Below, piece after piece: positions 1 through 6,525 of a DNA stretch of 21,349 bases. Within the stretch, counting starts at the first letter, position 1, and each line of letters starts with the position of its first letter. A model generated the notes under the pieces. The model was not told where the DNA came from and searched no databases. It saw only the letters and a list, made by a program, of their open reading frames with translations. The DNA is from DASXIW01 sp036497785 (GTDB lineage Bacteria; Pseudomonadota; Alphaproteobacteria; Acetobacterales; Acetobacteraceae): contig DASXIW010000136.1 of the NCBI GenBank assembly GCA_036497785.1, forward strand, positions 1 to 21,349. The letters are read 5' to 3'. The translations under genes and the position numbers were made by a program.

Positions 1-408
1 GCAGGCGCCGAGATAGGTGTTCATGGTGCGCTGGCCGTCATGCGTGACCATGATCAGGCAGCGCGCCGTGGGCGCCCCGCCGCGCAGCGGAACGGAAGGG
101 AAATGCACGCCCGCCCCGGCAATGTCGTGGCGGAAAATCGCGCCCAGCTGGTCGTCCGCGACCTTTCCGAGATAGGCCACCTTCGCGCCCAGCCCGGCGG
201 CGACGGCGCAGGTATTGGCGGCCGAACCGCCGCTGCTTTCCTGGGCGGCGGGCATGGCGGCATATAGCCGGTCCGCCGTAGCCGCATCGATCAGCGCCAT
301 GGCGCCCTTGTGCATGTCATGGCGCGACAGAAAGGATTCCTCGACCGGCGCGACCACATCGACGATGGCATTGCCGATGCCGAGTATGTCGTAACGGGGT
401 GAAACCAT
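1..408 (-). CDS. PfkB-family kinase (adenosine kinase-like), 5' part only
   Basis: The reverse strand from the ATG at 408-406 stays open to the window edge, giving the first 136 residues of a protein whose C-terminus lies outside. The N-terminus has the ribokinase/PfkB layout: a first strand ending in GIGNAIVD (residues 10-17) and the PfkB signature GGSAANT (60-66), which contributes to sugar or nucleoside binding. It is followed by GKVADDQLG (81-89) and by TARCLIMVTHDGQRTMNT (114-131), a run typical of alphaproteobacterial proteins annotated as adenosine kinase or carbohydrate kinase. Such enzymes phosphorylate a nucleoside or sugar hydroxyl with ATP in the cytosol. The catalytic Asp and the anion-hole GxGD motif should lie beyond base 1, so activity and substrate cannot be judged here. 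It is divergent from the EI24 gene across 108 bp. The family call is firm; the substrate is inferred. Confidence 0.88.
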   Translation of the reverse strand, partial: MVSPRYDILGIGNAIVDVVAPVEESFLSRHDMHKGAMALIDAATADRLYAAMPAAQESSGGSAANTCAVAAGLGAKVAYLGKVADDQLGAIFRHDIAGAGVHFPSVPLRGGAPTARCLIMVTHDGQRTMNTYLGAC

Positions 409-516
409 GGCAGAACTCCGTCATTCGGGGGCTGTCGCCTATCATCCTACCCCGCTACCCGCAATCCCGGCCCGTCATCCACGCCTGATCCTGTCCTGTC
501 CCCCTACGGAGTCGCC

Positions 517-1194
517 ATGCCAATCTTCGCCCCCGCCTTGCGCGCCATCACCCAGCTGGACGACGCTGCCTTTCTGGGGGTGCTGCTGCGCAGCGTTGCC
601 TGGGCGGCGGTCACGTTCGCGTTGCTGGCGGCTGCCATCATCTGGGGGGCACATGCGGTGCTGGCAAATCACGGCATGTGGGCGTGGCTCGCCGCATTGC
701 TGGGCGGTGTCGGGACGGCAGTGCTGGCCTTGTTCATGTTTCTGCCCCTCGCCGCCGTCATTGCCACACTGTTCGTCGACCGCGTGGCCGAGGCGGTGGA
801 GCGACGCTACTACCCTGCCCTTCCCGCCGCCCGAGCAGCGCCGCTGTCCTCGCAGATCTGGGACGGCGTAGCGCTTGGCCTGCGTGTGCTTGGCCTGCAG
901 ATTCTGGCGCTCCTGCTGGCGCTCGCGCTGCCGGGCGTGGGCTGGGTGCTCGGTTGGCTCGTCGCGGCCTGGGCCATTGGCCGCGGATTGTTCGTGGCCG
1001 TGGCGATGCGCCGGATGGATCGGGCCTCGGCCCAGGCGCTCTATCGGGGCCGGCGGCTGAATGTGCTGACGCAAGGGGGACTGATTTCGGCCTGCAGCCT
1101 GGTGCCGCTGCTGAATTTACTGGCCCCGGTGCTCGGTACCGCCGCCATGGTTCATGTGATGCAAGTGGGGAACGATTCCAACCGTGGGTTGTGA
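517..1194 (+). CDS. EI24-domain (CysZ-like) integral membrane protein
   Basis: A 225-residue, strongly hydrophobic protein. Membrane segments are visible at about residues 21-48, 56-86, 118-140, 142-162 and 186-214. The stretch FMFLPLAAVIATLFVDRVAE (73-92), followed by a charged linker containing ERRYYP, is characteristic of the EI24/DUF540 family. That family includes the sulfate permease CysZ, but most alphaproteobacterial members have no tested function. The start is the ATG at 517, preceded by ACGGAG at 506-511 with 5 bases of spacing. The bactofilin gene begins 62 bp downstream on the same strand, so the two may be co-transcribed. No sulfur-assimilation gene is adjacent, so a CysZ role is not supported here. 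Antisense open frames across the region are GC-rich shadows. Confidence 0.85.
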   Translation: MPIFAPALRAITQLDDAAFLGVLLRSVAWAAVTFALLAAAIIWGAHAVLANHGMWAWLAALLGGVGTAVLALFMFLPLAAVIATLFVDRVAEAVERRYYPALPAARAAPLSSQIWDGVALGLRVLGLQILALLLALALPGVGWVLGWLVAAWAIGRGLFVAVAMRRMDRASAQALYRGRRLNVLTQGGLISACSLVPLLNLLAPVLGTAAMVHVMQVGNDSNRGL

Positions 1195-1256
1195 TGCCGC
1201 CCAAGCCTGTGTTAGGCCACTGCCTGTCGTGTTCACCTGACTGAAACGGAACTCCC

Positions 1257-1940
1257 GTGTTCAAGCGCCGCAAGCCCGACGAACCGCAGACTGGCGTGCC
1301 CGCATTCGATCCGAATGCGCCTGGCAGCACCACCGCGAACCCCGCATTGCGGGGTGACCAATCCGGCGCGCCATCCCGGCCAGCCGATCATGGCCTTGGC
1401 GTGCCTCCGTTCCGCCCAGCCCAACCTAAGGAGGCCCTCACAATGGGTCGTGCGCCTTTCCCAGGCACCCCGTCGCCCGCGCCCACCCCCATGCCGCAGC
1501 AGCCTCCGGTTTCGGCAATGTCGCCCCGGCCCGCCGCATCCAGCACGGGCCGCCAGCCCGCCGAACGGCGCACACTGGTCGTTGGCCGTGGCATCAGCGT
1601 GCAGGGCGTGGTGCAGGACGCCGAGCGGCTGGTGGTCGAAGGCACGGTTGAAGCCACCATGATCCATGCCGCCGAACTGGCCATCGCCCCTGGCGGTGTG
1701 TTCCGTGGCGAGGTCGAGGTTGAAGAGGCCGAGGTCGCCGGAACGATCGATGGCACGCTCACCGCGCGCGGCAATCTGATGGTGCGGGCCACCGGCAAGG
1801 TGTTGGGCACTGCCCGTTGCCGGCGGCTGCAGGTGGAGGATGGCGGCCAAATCACCGGCCGCATCGAAATGATCACCGAACCCGCCGCCCCCAAGCCCGC
1901 ATCGCCTTCCGAACCGGCTATCGGAAATCATCCTGCCTGA
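1257..1940 (+). CDS. Bactofilin (polymer-forming cytoskeletal protein)
   Basis: The long form starts at the GTG at 1257 and has 227 residues. Residues 1-100 are low-complexity and rich in Pro, Ala and Ser, opening with the cationic MFKRRK, and the C-terminal tail (206-227) is also Pro/Ala-rich. The core at about 105-206 is a bactofilin domain (PF04519): repeated short beta-helical rungs such as LVVGRGISVQGVV, LVVEGTVEA, LAIAPGGVFRGEV and VAGTIDGTLTARGNL. Bactofilins polymerise without nucleotide into filaments that scaffold cell-wall enzymes, stalks or polar structures. The start is ambiguous. The GTG has only a weak ACGGAA (1246-1251) upstream, whereas an ATG at 1443 (residue 63) has a near-perfect Shine-Dalgarno at 1427-1434 and would give a 165-residue form that keeps the whole domain. 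MFKRRK resembles the N-terminal peptide that tethers some bactofilins to membrane, so the long form is probably real too. A GC-rich hairpin follows the stop. Confidence 0.9.
   Translation: MFKRRKPDEPQTGVPAFDPNAPGSTTANPALRGDQSGAPSRPADHGLGVPPFRPAQPKEALTMGRAPFPGTPSPAPTPMPQQPPVSAMSPRPAASSTGRQPAERRTLVVGRGISVQGVVQDAERLVVEGTVEATMIHAAELAIAPGGVFRGEVEVEEAEVAGTIDGTLTARGNLMVRATGKVLGTARCRRLQVEDGGQITGRIEMITEPAAPKPASPSEPAIGNHPA
1427..1434 (+). promoter_or_regulatory. Strong internal Shine-Dalgarno inside the bactofilin frame
   Basis: TAAGGAGG lies 8 bases before the in-frame ATG at 1443 and matches the anti-Shine-Dalgarno end of 16S rRNA closely. It is the best ribosome-binding sequence in this part of the window and is far better than the one before the GTG at 1257. 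It either marks the true start of a 165-residue bactofilin or a second initiation site. Confidence 0.6.
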
Positions 1941-1943
1941 AAT

Positions 1944-1966
1944 CCCGCCGCCAGAAAGGCGGCGGG
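1944..1966 (+). terminator. GC-rich hairpin after bactofilin stop
   Basis: CCCGCCGCC (1944-1952) and GGCGGCGGG (1958-1966) form a perfect 9-bp stem around the loop AGAAA, beginning 3 bases after the bactofilin stop codon. There is no T-run after it, only ACAAACAAGC, so it is a candidate terminator or a 3'-end stabilising stem rather than a textbook intrinsic terminator. Confidence 0.5.
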
Positions 1967-1971
1967 ACAAA

Positions 1972-2015
1972 CAAGCTATTGTCACGACTCGGGCAAGCTA
2001 TTATCACGACTCGGG
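1972..2015. repeat. 22-bp tandem duplication, two copies
   Basis: Copy 1 spans 1972-1993 and copy 2 spans 1994-2015. Each begins CAAGCTATT and ends TCACGACTCGGG, with a single G/A difference at the tenth base. The copies abut exactly, between the hairpin after bactofilin and the start of the lipoprotein gene. Function is unknown. A regulator-binding site or a simple slippage duplication are both possible. Confidence 0.85.
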
Positions 2016-2023
2016 CGACCGAG
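2010..2023 (+). other. Small hairpin with GCGA tetraloop before the lipoprotein GTG
   Basis: CTCGG (2010-2014) pairs with CCGAG (2019-2023) around the loop GCGA, which fits the GNRA tetraloop class. The stem ends one base before the possible GTG start at 2025 and uses the end of repeat copy 2. If it forms in RNA it would tend to block initiation at that GTG and favour the ATG at 2037. Confidence 0.35.
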
Positions 2024-2024
2024 C

Positions 2025-2459
2025 GTGATTTTGCGAATGGATCCGAACAGCTCCCGGCAGGCGTCCATCTCACGCGTTTGCACCAAGGCCTTTGTCGCGG
2101 CCGCTTGCCTGCTATTACCGCTTTCGGCCTGCGGCTTGCCTGGCACCACCAAGCCAACTGCATTTCCACCCGTTGCGGGCCAATCCGTCCCCCAGCAGCG
2201 CCCTATGCCGCCGCTACGTGCCAGCGCCTTGGTGGGCGATGCGCCCGATGCGGTTGAAGCAGCGCTCGGTCCACCCGTCCTGCGCCATAATGAAGGGCCG
2301 GCCGAAGTGTGGCTCTACGCAACAGCCGATGGCTGCCGGCTCGACCTCGTGTTGTACTCCGACAGCGGTGGATCCCATGTCGCCCACGCCGAGACGCGAA
2401 CGCCAACACAGATGAGCGAGGCCGCCTGCCTGCACGCGATCGCGGACGGGGCGTCTTAG
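2025..2459 (+). CDS. Small putative lipoprotein of unknown function
   Basis: 144 residues from the GTG at 2025, or 140 from the ATG at 2037 (residue 5). Neither start has a clear Shine-Dalgarno. A hydrophobic segment, FVAAACLLLPLSAC (residues 23-36), ends in the lipobox LSAC with Cys36 as the predicted acylated residue, so the mature protein should be anchored to a membrane and face the periplasm. A Pro-rich linker follows. The compact C-terminal part contains ALVGDAPDAVEAALGPP (68-84), then EVWLYATADGCRLDLVLY (93-110), which is loosely reminiscent of small SmpA/BamE-like or other short alphaproteobacterial lipoproteins. I do not recognise a named family. Two cysteines outside the lipobox (in DGCRLD and EAACLH) could form a disulfide. 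It is convergent with the ACT-domain gene, with 46 bp between the stops. Confidence 0.7.
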   Translation: MILRMDPNSSRQASISRVCTKAFVAAACLLLPLSACGLPGTTKPTAFPPVAGQSVPQQRPMPPLRASALVGDAPDAVEAALGPPVLRHNEGPAEVWLYATADGCRLDLVLYSDSGGSHVAHAETRTPTQMSEAACLHAIADGAS

Positions 2460-2505
2460 AATCTTCAAGCTCTAGGACATCGGCCCCAACGACATCGGCT
2501 TGGGA

Positions 2506-2805
2506 TCAGGCCGCCGATCTGCGAACGCTGCCCGTGATTTCCTGGCGGAGGGAGAGGCTGCGCACACCGACGGTCTGGCGCAAATTGCCTTCCACCAGAT
2601 GCACCATTTCGGCGGGCATCGAGTGCATGGCGATTTCCACACGCAGCGCGCCGTAGTCGAGGCGCGATTCCAGCATATCCGGCGTCAGATCGCGCTTGGC
2701 GAAGGGCTGCAACAGGCGTGGCAGCAAGCCGGGCCCGGGTTCGGCGACCAGGGAGAAGCGCACGGATGCGTGACGACCGACAAGGGTCCAGGGAGCAGAA
2801 AACAT
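2506..2805 (-). CDS. Stand-alone ACT-domain protein (AHAS small-subunit-like)
   Basis: A 99-residue protein from the ATG at 2805. Residues about 14-85 fit one ACT fold of the type in small regulatory subunits of acetolactate synthase (IlvM/IlvN-like). A strand RFSLVAEPGPGLLPRLLQPF (16-35) has the ligand-loop pattern where ACT domains usually have N-x-PG, then DYGALRVEIAMHSM, then MVHLVEGNLRQTVGVRSLSL. ACT domains bind amino acids and confer feedback control. No acetolactate synthase catalytic gene is nearby, so the partner is unknown. It may be an orphan regulatory subunit acting in trans or a free ACT sensor. No strong Shine-Dalgarno is seen before the ATG. A GC-rich hairpin lies upstream, between it and the DUF2125 gene. 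Confidence 0.72.
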   Translation of the reverse strand: MFSAPWTLVGRHASVRFSLVAEPGPGLLPRLLQPFAKRDLTPDMLESRLDYGALRVEIAMHSMPAEMVHLVEGNLRQTVGVRSLSLRQEITGSVRRSAA

Positions 2806-2854
2806 GGGAATGACATTCCGGACGGGGTGAGGCGATACAGGCGCAGTCGACGGT

Positions 2855-2876
2855 CCCGGCTGCTCAGGCAGCCGGG
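2855..2876 (-). terminator. Perfect GC-rich hairpin between DUF2125 and ACT genes
   Basis: CCCGGCTGC (2855-2863) and GCAGCCGGG (2868-2876) form a perfect 9-bp stem with the 4-base loop TCAG. Read on the minus strand, it sits 55 bases after the DUF2125 stop and about 50 bases before the ACT-protein start. There is no T-run, so termination is a guess. It could instead be a leader structure of the ACT gene. Confidence 0.38.
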
Positions 2877-2930
2877 GCGGTAATTCGCGCGCTGTGGGTC
2901 CGGATCATCATGGTCAAAGCATATAGAGAG

Positions 2931-3947
2931 TCATTGGGCATCTGGCCAGACCAGGAGTGGCAGGCGGGCCAAGGGAATCATGCCCAAAGTCAATTCGTTG
3001 TCGCGCAGGCTTAGCGGCGCGTCGACCAAAGGGGCGCCACCGCCGTCAGGTGTGTGGGCGAGCAGGCCGAGCACCGCCTTGGCGGCGCCCGCCGCCCGCG
3101 GAGGCAAGGCGCCTCCGGCTGCTAACGCGTCCAGCGCCTGGTCGTAGCCGACGATCCGCAGCATCGCGGTGCCGGTCGGCTGCAGGCGCCCGTCCAGCAT
3201 CAATTCGCCATTGCCGGTTATACCGAGCGGCCCCCAGCCGATCGAGACATGGCTAAGTTGCAGCTTGCCGCCGGCGTCGCGCCATGCTGCGGCGCGGGCG
3301 GACATGGCCGGCGTCAGCGGCATTTCGCCGGTGACGGTGCCGGCAATCACCAGCGATGCGATATGCGCGCCCAGCGGCCAGCTGCGCCCGGGTTGGGGTG
3401 GCGGCAGGGCGATGTCACCCGCGCTCAGGGAAAACGTCTGGTCGTTGTCGCCATGAAGCTGTAGCCGGGTGACGGTCAGTTCGCCCTCCGGCAGCGTCGC
3501 GCGCAGATTGCCGATTTCGACGCTTATCCCAGGGTCAGGCGTGGTTGGTGCCAGCGGCGCCGTGGCAATCATGCGCTCGGCGCCAAAGGCGATGTCCGGC
3601 GCGCCCGTCAGGCGAAAATGCTGCTGCCCGGAAAAGCCAATATGGAGCGTGTTCGGCGCGATCGGGCTTACGTCAAGCGTCACCTGATCGGCCGTCCAGT
3701 TGACCGCGCCCCGCTGGCCCGGCGCACCGCCGCTCAAGTTCATCGCCGGGATATCGAGTCGCGCCTGCAGTGGCCAGCCGGCGCGGACCGGGGTGCCGGA
3801 GGCGACGACCCAGCCTTCGGCCCGCCGGGCCGCCTGCCAATCGGCAAAGCCGGATTCCAGCTGCCCTTCGGCCCAGCGCCACGTCAGCGTGTCGCCGGCG
3901 ATCAGGGCCGCGAGCAGGATCAGCACAACGATCAGCCAACGGCGCAT
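2931..3947 (-). CDS. DUF2125-family membrane-anchored envelope protein
   Basis: 338 residues from the ATG at 3947, chosen because GGGAG precedes it at a suitable distance and because the residues after it form a clean N-terminal anchor (MRRWLIVVLILLAALIAG, then a polar region). The frame is open further upstream, but that part reads as non-coding. The rest is predicted to be outside the cytoplasmic membrane. It contains the family's opening motif EGWVVASGTPVRAGWPLQAR (residues 44-63), followed by repeating short beta-strands, consistent with a lipid- or polysaccharide-facing beta-rich fold. DUF2125 proteins are common in Alphaproteobacteria and have no established function. It lies downstream of the ftsE-ftsX-ydcF-plsC run but is separated from it by 174 bp, so it may have its own promoter. 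An envelope role is inferred from the anchor and the neighbours. Confidence 0.82.
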   Translation of the reverse strand: MRRWLIVVLILLAALIAGDTLTWRWAEGQLESGFADWQAARRAEGWVVASGTPVRAGWPLQARLDIPAMNLSGGAPGQRGAVNWTADQVTLDVSPIAPNTLHIGFSGQQHFRLTGAPDIAFGAERMIATAPLAPTTPDPGISVEIGNLRATLPEGELTVTRLQLHGDNDQTFSLSAGDIALPPPQPGRSWPLGAHIASLVIAGTVTGEMPLTPAMSARAAAWRDAGGKLQLSHVSIGWGPLGITGNGELMLDGRLQPTGTAMLRIVGYDQALDALAAGGALPPRAAGAAKAVLGLLAHTPDGGGAPLVDAPLSLRDNELTLGMIPLARLPLLVWPDAQ

Positions 3948-4056
3948 GCCGTGCTCCCCGAATACGATGGCTTCATTCCGGCGGTTATAGGCGCGCCGTG
4001 GTGCAACGCGGTATCCCCAGCATGCGGATAGCAGTAATCCCAAGCCGCAATTTAGA

Positions 4057-4084
4057 AAAAATGTAGGAAAACCAAGGCATTTTT
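4057..4084. other. AT-rich inverted repeat in the plsC/DUF2125 gap
   Basis: AAAAATG (4057-4063) and CATTTTT (4078-4084) form a 7-bp inverted repeat with a 14-base loop. It lies in the only AT-rich patch of this otherwise GC-rich block, after the acyltransferase stop (minus strand). On the minus strand the second arm gives a T-run. The stem is weak, so this could be a terminator end, promoter DNA for the DUF2125 gene, or neither. Nothing else is recognised in the 174-bp gap 3948-4121. Confidence 0.25.
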
Positions 4085-4121
4085 GAATTCAGCTTCACCG
4101 TTCTCAGAAGCCCGAGTCCGG

Positions 4122-4862
4122 TTATCCCACAGAGTTGTCCACAGCCTCGGCCGGTATGGGGAGCCCTTGCGCGAATGCCTGATCGAGCCGGCGCATGAGC
4201 TCCTCCCGGGGGAGCCCGGCGGGGATCGGCTTGCCGATGGCGATGTGTATGACCCCCGACCTTTTGCGGAATGCGCGCCGGCCCCAGCAGATGCCCGAAT
4301 CGGTGGCCACCGGAATGACCGGAAGCCCGCTGCGTGCGGCAAGTGCGGCGATGCCGGGTTGCAACGGCAGTCTTGCGCCGGGTGGGGCGCGCGTGCCCTC
4401 CGGAAAGATCACGATCTGCCGCCCTTCGGCCAAGGCGCGGTCGGCGCCGCGCAGCAGCGAGCGGATCGCGCCTGATCCAGCCCCCCTGTCCACCGGGATC
4501 ATGCCGGTCATCTTGCACATCGCACCGAACACCGGAATGGCAAGTAGCTCCCGCTTCAGCACGTAACAGGCGCTTGGCACGAGCAGCAGCCACACCATGG
4601 TATCGAACGCGGATTGATGCATGGAGGCGATCAGCACCGGCCCGGATTGCGGCAGATTCTCTCGCCCGGTCACCACCCAGCTGGCGTTGCAGATGCGGCG
4701 CAGGCCACTCAACACCAGCTCGGCCCAAAGACGCGCCACCCGCATTGCCCAAGGGGGCACCGGATTACGGGTGAACAGCCGCGGCACCATGCTGCCGAAA
4801 GCCAGAAGAAAGGTGATGCCGTAGAACCAGATGTTGAATACGAGGGAGCGCAGAAAGATCAT
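4122..4862 (-). CDS. 1-acyl-sn-glycerol-3-phosphate acyltransferase (PlsC-like)
   Basis: 246 residues from the ATG at 4862, which shares one base with the stop of the preceding ydcF-like gene (TGATG). The acyltransferase family PF01553 is clear: the catalytic HX4D box as HQSAFD (residues 82-87), the KREL block (103-106), GMIPVDRGAGSGAIRSLL (120-137) and the glycerophosphate-binding FPEGTR (153-158). One hydrophobic segment at 7-29 should tether it to the inner face of the cytoplasmic membrane. Enzymes of this type add the second acyl chain to lysophosphatidic acid in phospholipid synthesis; some homologues use other acceptors, such as ornithine lipids. All catalytic motifs are intact. Its coupling to ftsEX and a DUF218 protein suggests expression tied to envelope growth. 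The exact acceptor is not shown by sequence. Confidence 0.88.
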   Translation of the reverse strand: MIFLRSLVFNIWFYGITFLLAFGSMVPRLFTRNPVPPWAMRVARLWAELVLSGLRRICNASWVVTGRENLPQSGPVLIASMHQSAFDTMVWLLLVPSACYVLKRELLAIPVFGAMCKMTGMIPVDRGAGSGAIRSLLRGADRALAEGRQIVIFPEGTRAPPGARLPLQPGIAALAARSGLPVIPVATDSGICWGRRAFRKRSGVIHIAIGKPIPAGLPREELMRRLDQAFAQGLPIPAEAVDNSVG

Positions 4863-5485
4863 CAGCCATGTCGCTCCAGTTCGGGCCGCGACAGATCGTC
4901 GCCGCGTGAGGCGAAGCCGGACAGTCCGGCCTCCACCGCCAGCCATTTGGTATATTCGCCGGCAAGCAGCCTTATGGCCCCGAACTCGTTCCATCCCCGT
5001 ATAGCCGGCGGGATCACGGCCGCGGGATAGAGCGACACGCCCGGAAGGGTGCGCGACAGTTCCGCTAACGCGCGTGGCATGTGATAGCCGGCTGTGACCA
5101 CGATCAGCGAATGGATGTCGTTCGCCTGCACCCATTCCGCCGTCTCCACGGCGTTGCCGCGGGTGGAAATGGCGGCACGACCCAGCGTTACGCGGCCGGC
5201 GAGGCTGCTCTCCACCCCGGCGCGGCGGGCCAGCTCGGCGAATTCGGCGGCGCCCCCGACGCCCGAGACCAGCAGCAATCGGCTCCGGCCCTCGGCCAGC
5301 ATCCGCAAAGCGGTCGCTACCCGATCGGCACCGCCGGTCAGCGCCACGATGCCGTCGGCGTGCTCAGGCGGCGTCCGCTTCACCGCGGCGGCGTGCAGGA
5401 ACCAGGCGAAGCCGCCCAACCAACCGAGCAACAGTGCCAGCGCGGGCAGCGACAGCGCCCGCAGCAGCCGTTTGCGGTGACTCAC
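4862..5485 (-). CDS. YdcF/DUF218-family membrane protein (first copy)
   Basis: 207 residues from the GTG at 5485, which overlaps the ftsX stop as GTGA. The frame stays open upstream inside ftsX, but the coupled GTG gives the expected layout: a short basic N-terminus (SHRKRLLR), one membrane segment at about 11-33, then the DUF218 domain. Domain landmarks are DGIVALTGGADRVATALRML (44-63), LLLVSGVGG, the STRGNAVETAEW motif and SLIVVTAGYHMPRALAEL. This fold is shared with YdcF, SanA and ElyC, which are linked to envelope integrity and undecaprenyl-phosphate or peptidoglycan metabolism in enterobacteria. A biochemical activity is not firmly established. The neighbouring acyltransferase start overlaps its stop, so the two are probably translationally coupled. 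Confidence 0.85.
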   Translation of the reverse strand: MSHRKRLLRALSLPALALLLGWLGGFAWFLHAAAVKRTPPEHADGIVALTGGADRVATALRMLAEGRSRLLLVSGVGGAAEFAELARRAGVESSLAGRVTLGRAAISTRGNAVETAEWVQANDIHSLIVVTAGYHMPRALAELSRTLPGVSLYPAAVIPPAIRGWNEFGAIRLLAGEYTKWLAVEAGLSGFASRGDDLSRPELERHG

Positions 5486-6525
5486 GGCAATTGTCGCAGC
5501 CAGCGGCGGACGGTGCCCTGCGCGGTAGCGAAACCGATCATGCAGGCCGCCAGCGGCAGGCAGGGCAGCGCCAGCCATAGCGTCGGCGGCAGCGCGGTAA
5601 ACCAGCCAACCACCATTGCCGGAAGATCGGCAGGGGGCGGTGCGGGGGTGGTGGTGCCGAAGGGGGCGGCAAGATCGGCCAGCAGCAGCAGCACCGGCAG
5701 CGCCGCCAGCGATCCGGCCACGCCCCCCATCGCGGCCAGCTTCGTGGCGCGGGCCGCGAAACGCGCGGCAATGTATCCGTCGGTGGCGCCCAGGCCGTGC
5801 ACGATCTCGATCGCCTCGCGCCGCGCGGCAAGTCCGGCGCGGGTCGCCACCGCGATTACTGCCGCGGCCACCGCGGCGACCACCGCCAGCGCCGCCCAGG
5901 AGCAGGCCTGCAGGCTGCGGGCCAAGGCCGAAAGCCGGCCGACCCAGATGCCATGGCTTTCCAGCACCGTGCCGGGTGCCGCGGCGTCCAGCCTTGTGCC
6001 CAGGGCGGCAAGATCCGGCCCGCCATCCGTCGCGTCGTCGTCTGAGAGATGCACGCCAACCACCCCGGGCAATGGCAGCGCCGCCGGTTGGGCGCCGGCG
6101 CCGAGCCAGGGCCGCAGCAGATCCGCCAGCTGCGCGTCGGTCAGCGCGGTGGCGGAGGCGATGCCGGGCGTGCCGCGCAGCAGGGCCACCACGCGGTCGA
6201 TCCGCGATCCCGAATTGTCAGCGGCCGGCGATGTCGGCTGCGGCACCTGCACTGTCAGTGCCGAGGCAGCGCCTTCCTGCCAATGCCGGGCCAGCAATTC
6301 GGCGCCGACCGAGCCGGCCAAAGCGAGGGACGCCAGGAACGCCATCGCGGCCACCAGCAAAGGCAGCATCCGGTCGCCCAGCACCCGGCGCAGGCCCAGA
6401 TCGTCGGAGCTGGCCGAACGCTGCCGTGTCGCTTGTGGTCGGGCGGCGTGAACAGAAGCCGGTCGAGCCCGGGCGGCTCGCATGGGATCAGTCTGCATGG
6501 GATGGGTTTGGGCCGGTCTAGCCAT
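5482..6525 (-). CDS. ftsX: Cell-division ABC transporter permease FtsX
   Basis: 347 residues from the ATG at 6525, overlapping the ftsE stop by 8 bases. The FtsX topology is visible: a cytosolic N-terminal tail (1-50) rich in Arg, Ala and Pro, membrane segment 1 at about 53-76, a periplasmic loop at about 80-205, then three segments at 209-230, 262-288 and 313-334. Between segments 2 and 3 lies ARREAIEIVHGLGATDGYIA (234-253), the coupling motif typical of FtsX. FtsX and FtsE form a complex at the septum that transmits ATP hydrolysis to periplasmic activators of peptidoglycan hydrolases. The tail contains further Met codons (residues 10 and 15), so a slightly shorter start is possible. The protein is alanine-rich, like others from high-GC alphaproteobacteria. 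Confidence 0.88.
   Translation of the reverse strand: MARPAQTHPMQTDPMRAARARPASVHAARPQATRQRSASSDDLGLRRVLGDRMLPLLVAAMAFLASLALAGSVGAELLARHWQEGAASALTVQVPQPTSPAADNSGSRIDRVVALLRGTPGIASATALTDAQLADLLRPWLGAGAQPAALPLPGVVGVHLSDDDATDGGPDLAALGTRLDAAAPGTVLESHGIWVGRLSALARSLQACSWAALAVVAAVAAAVIAVATRAGLAARREAIEIVHGLGATDGYIAARFAARATKLAAMGGVAGSLAALPVLLLLADLAAPFGTTTPAPPPADLPAMVVGWFTALPPTLWLALPCLPLAACMIGFATAQGTVRRWLRQLP

Noticed and set aside
1979..2004. Promoter-like pair TTGTCA and TATTAT inside the 22-bp tandem repeat
   Set aside because: The spacer is only 14 bases, too short for a usual sigma70 promoter.
5081..6451. Long open frame on the plus strand across ydcF and ftsX (456 codons)
   Set aside because: Antisense to genes with clear domains; composition dominated by Ala, Ser and Arg with no recognisable motif.
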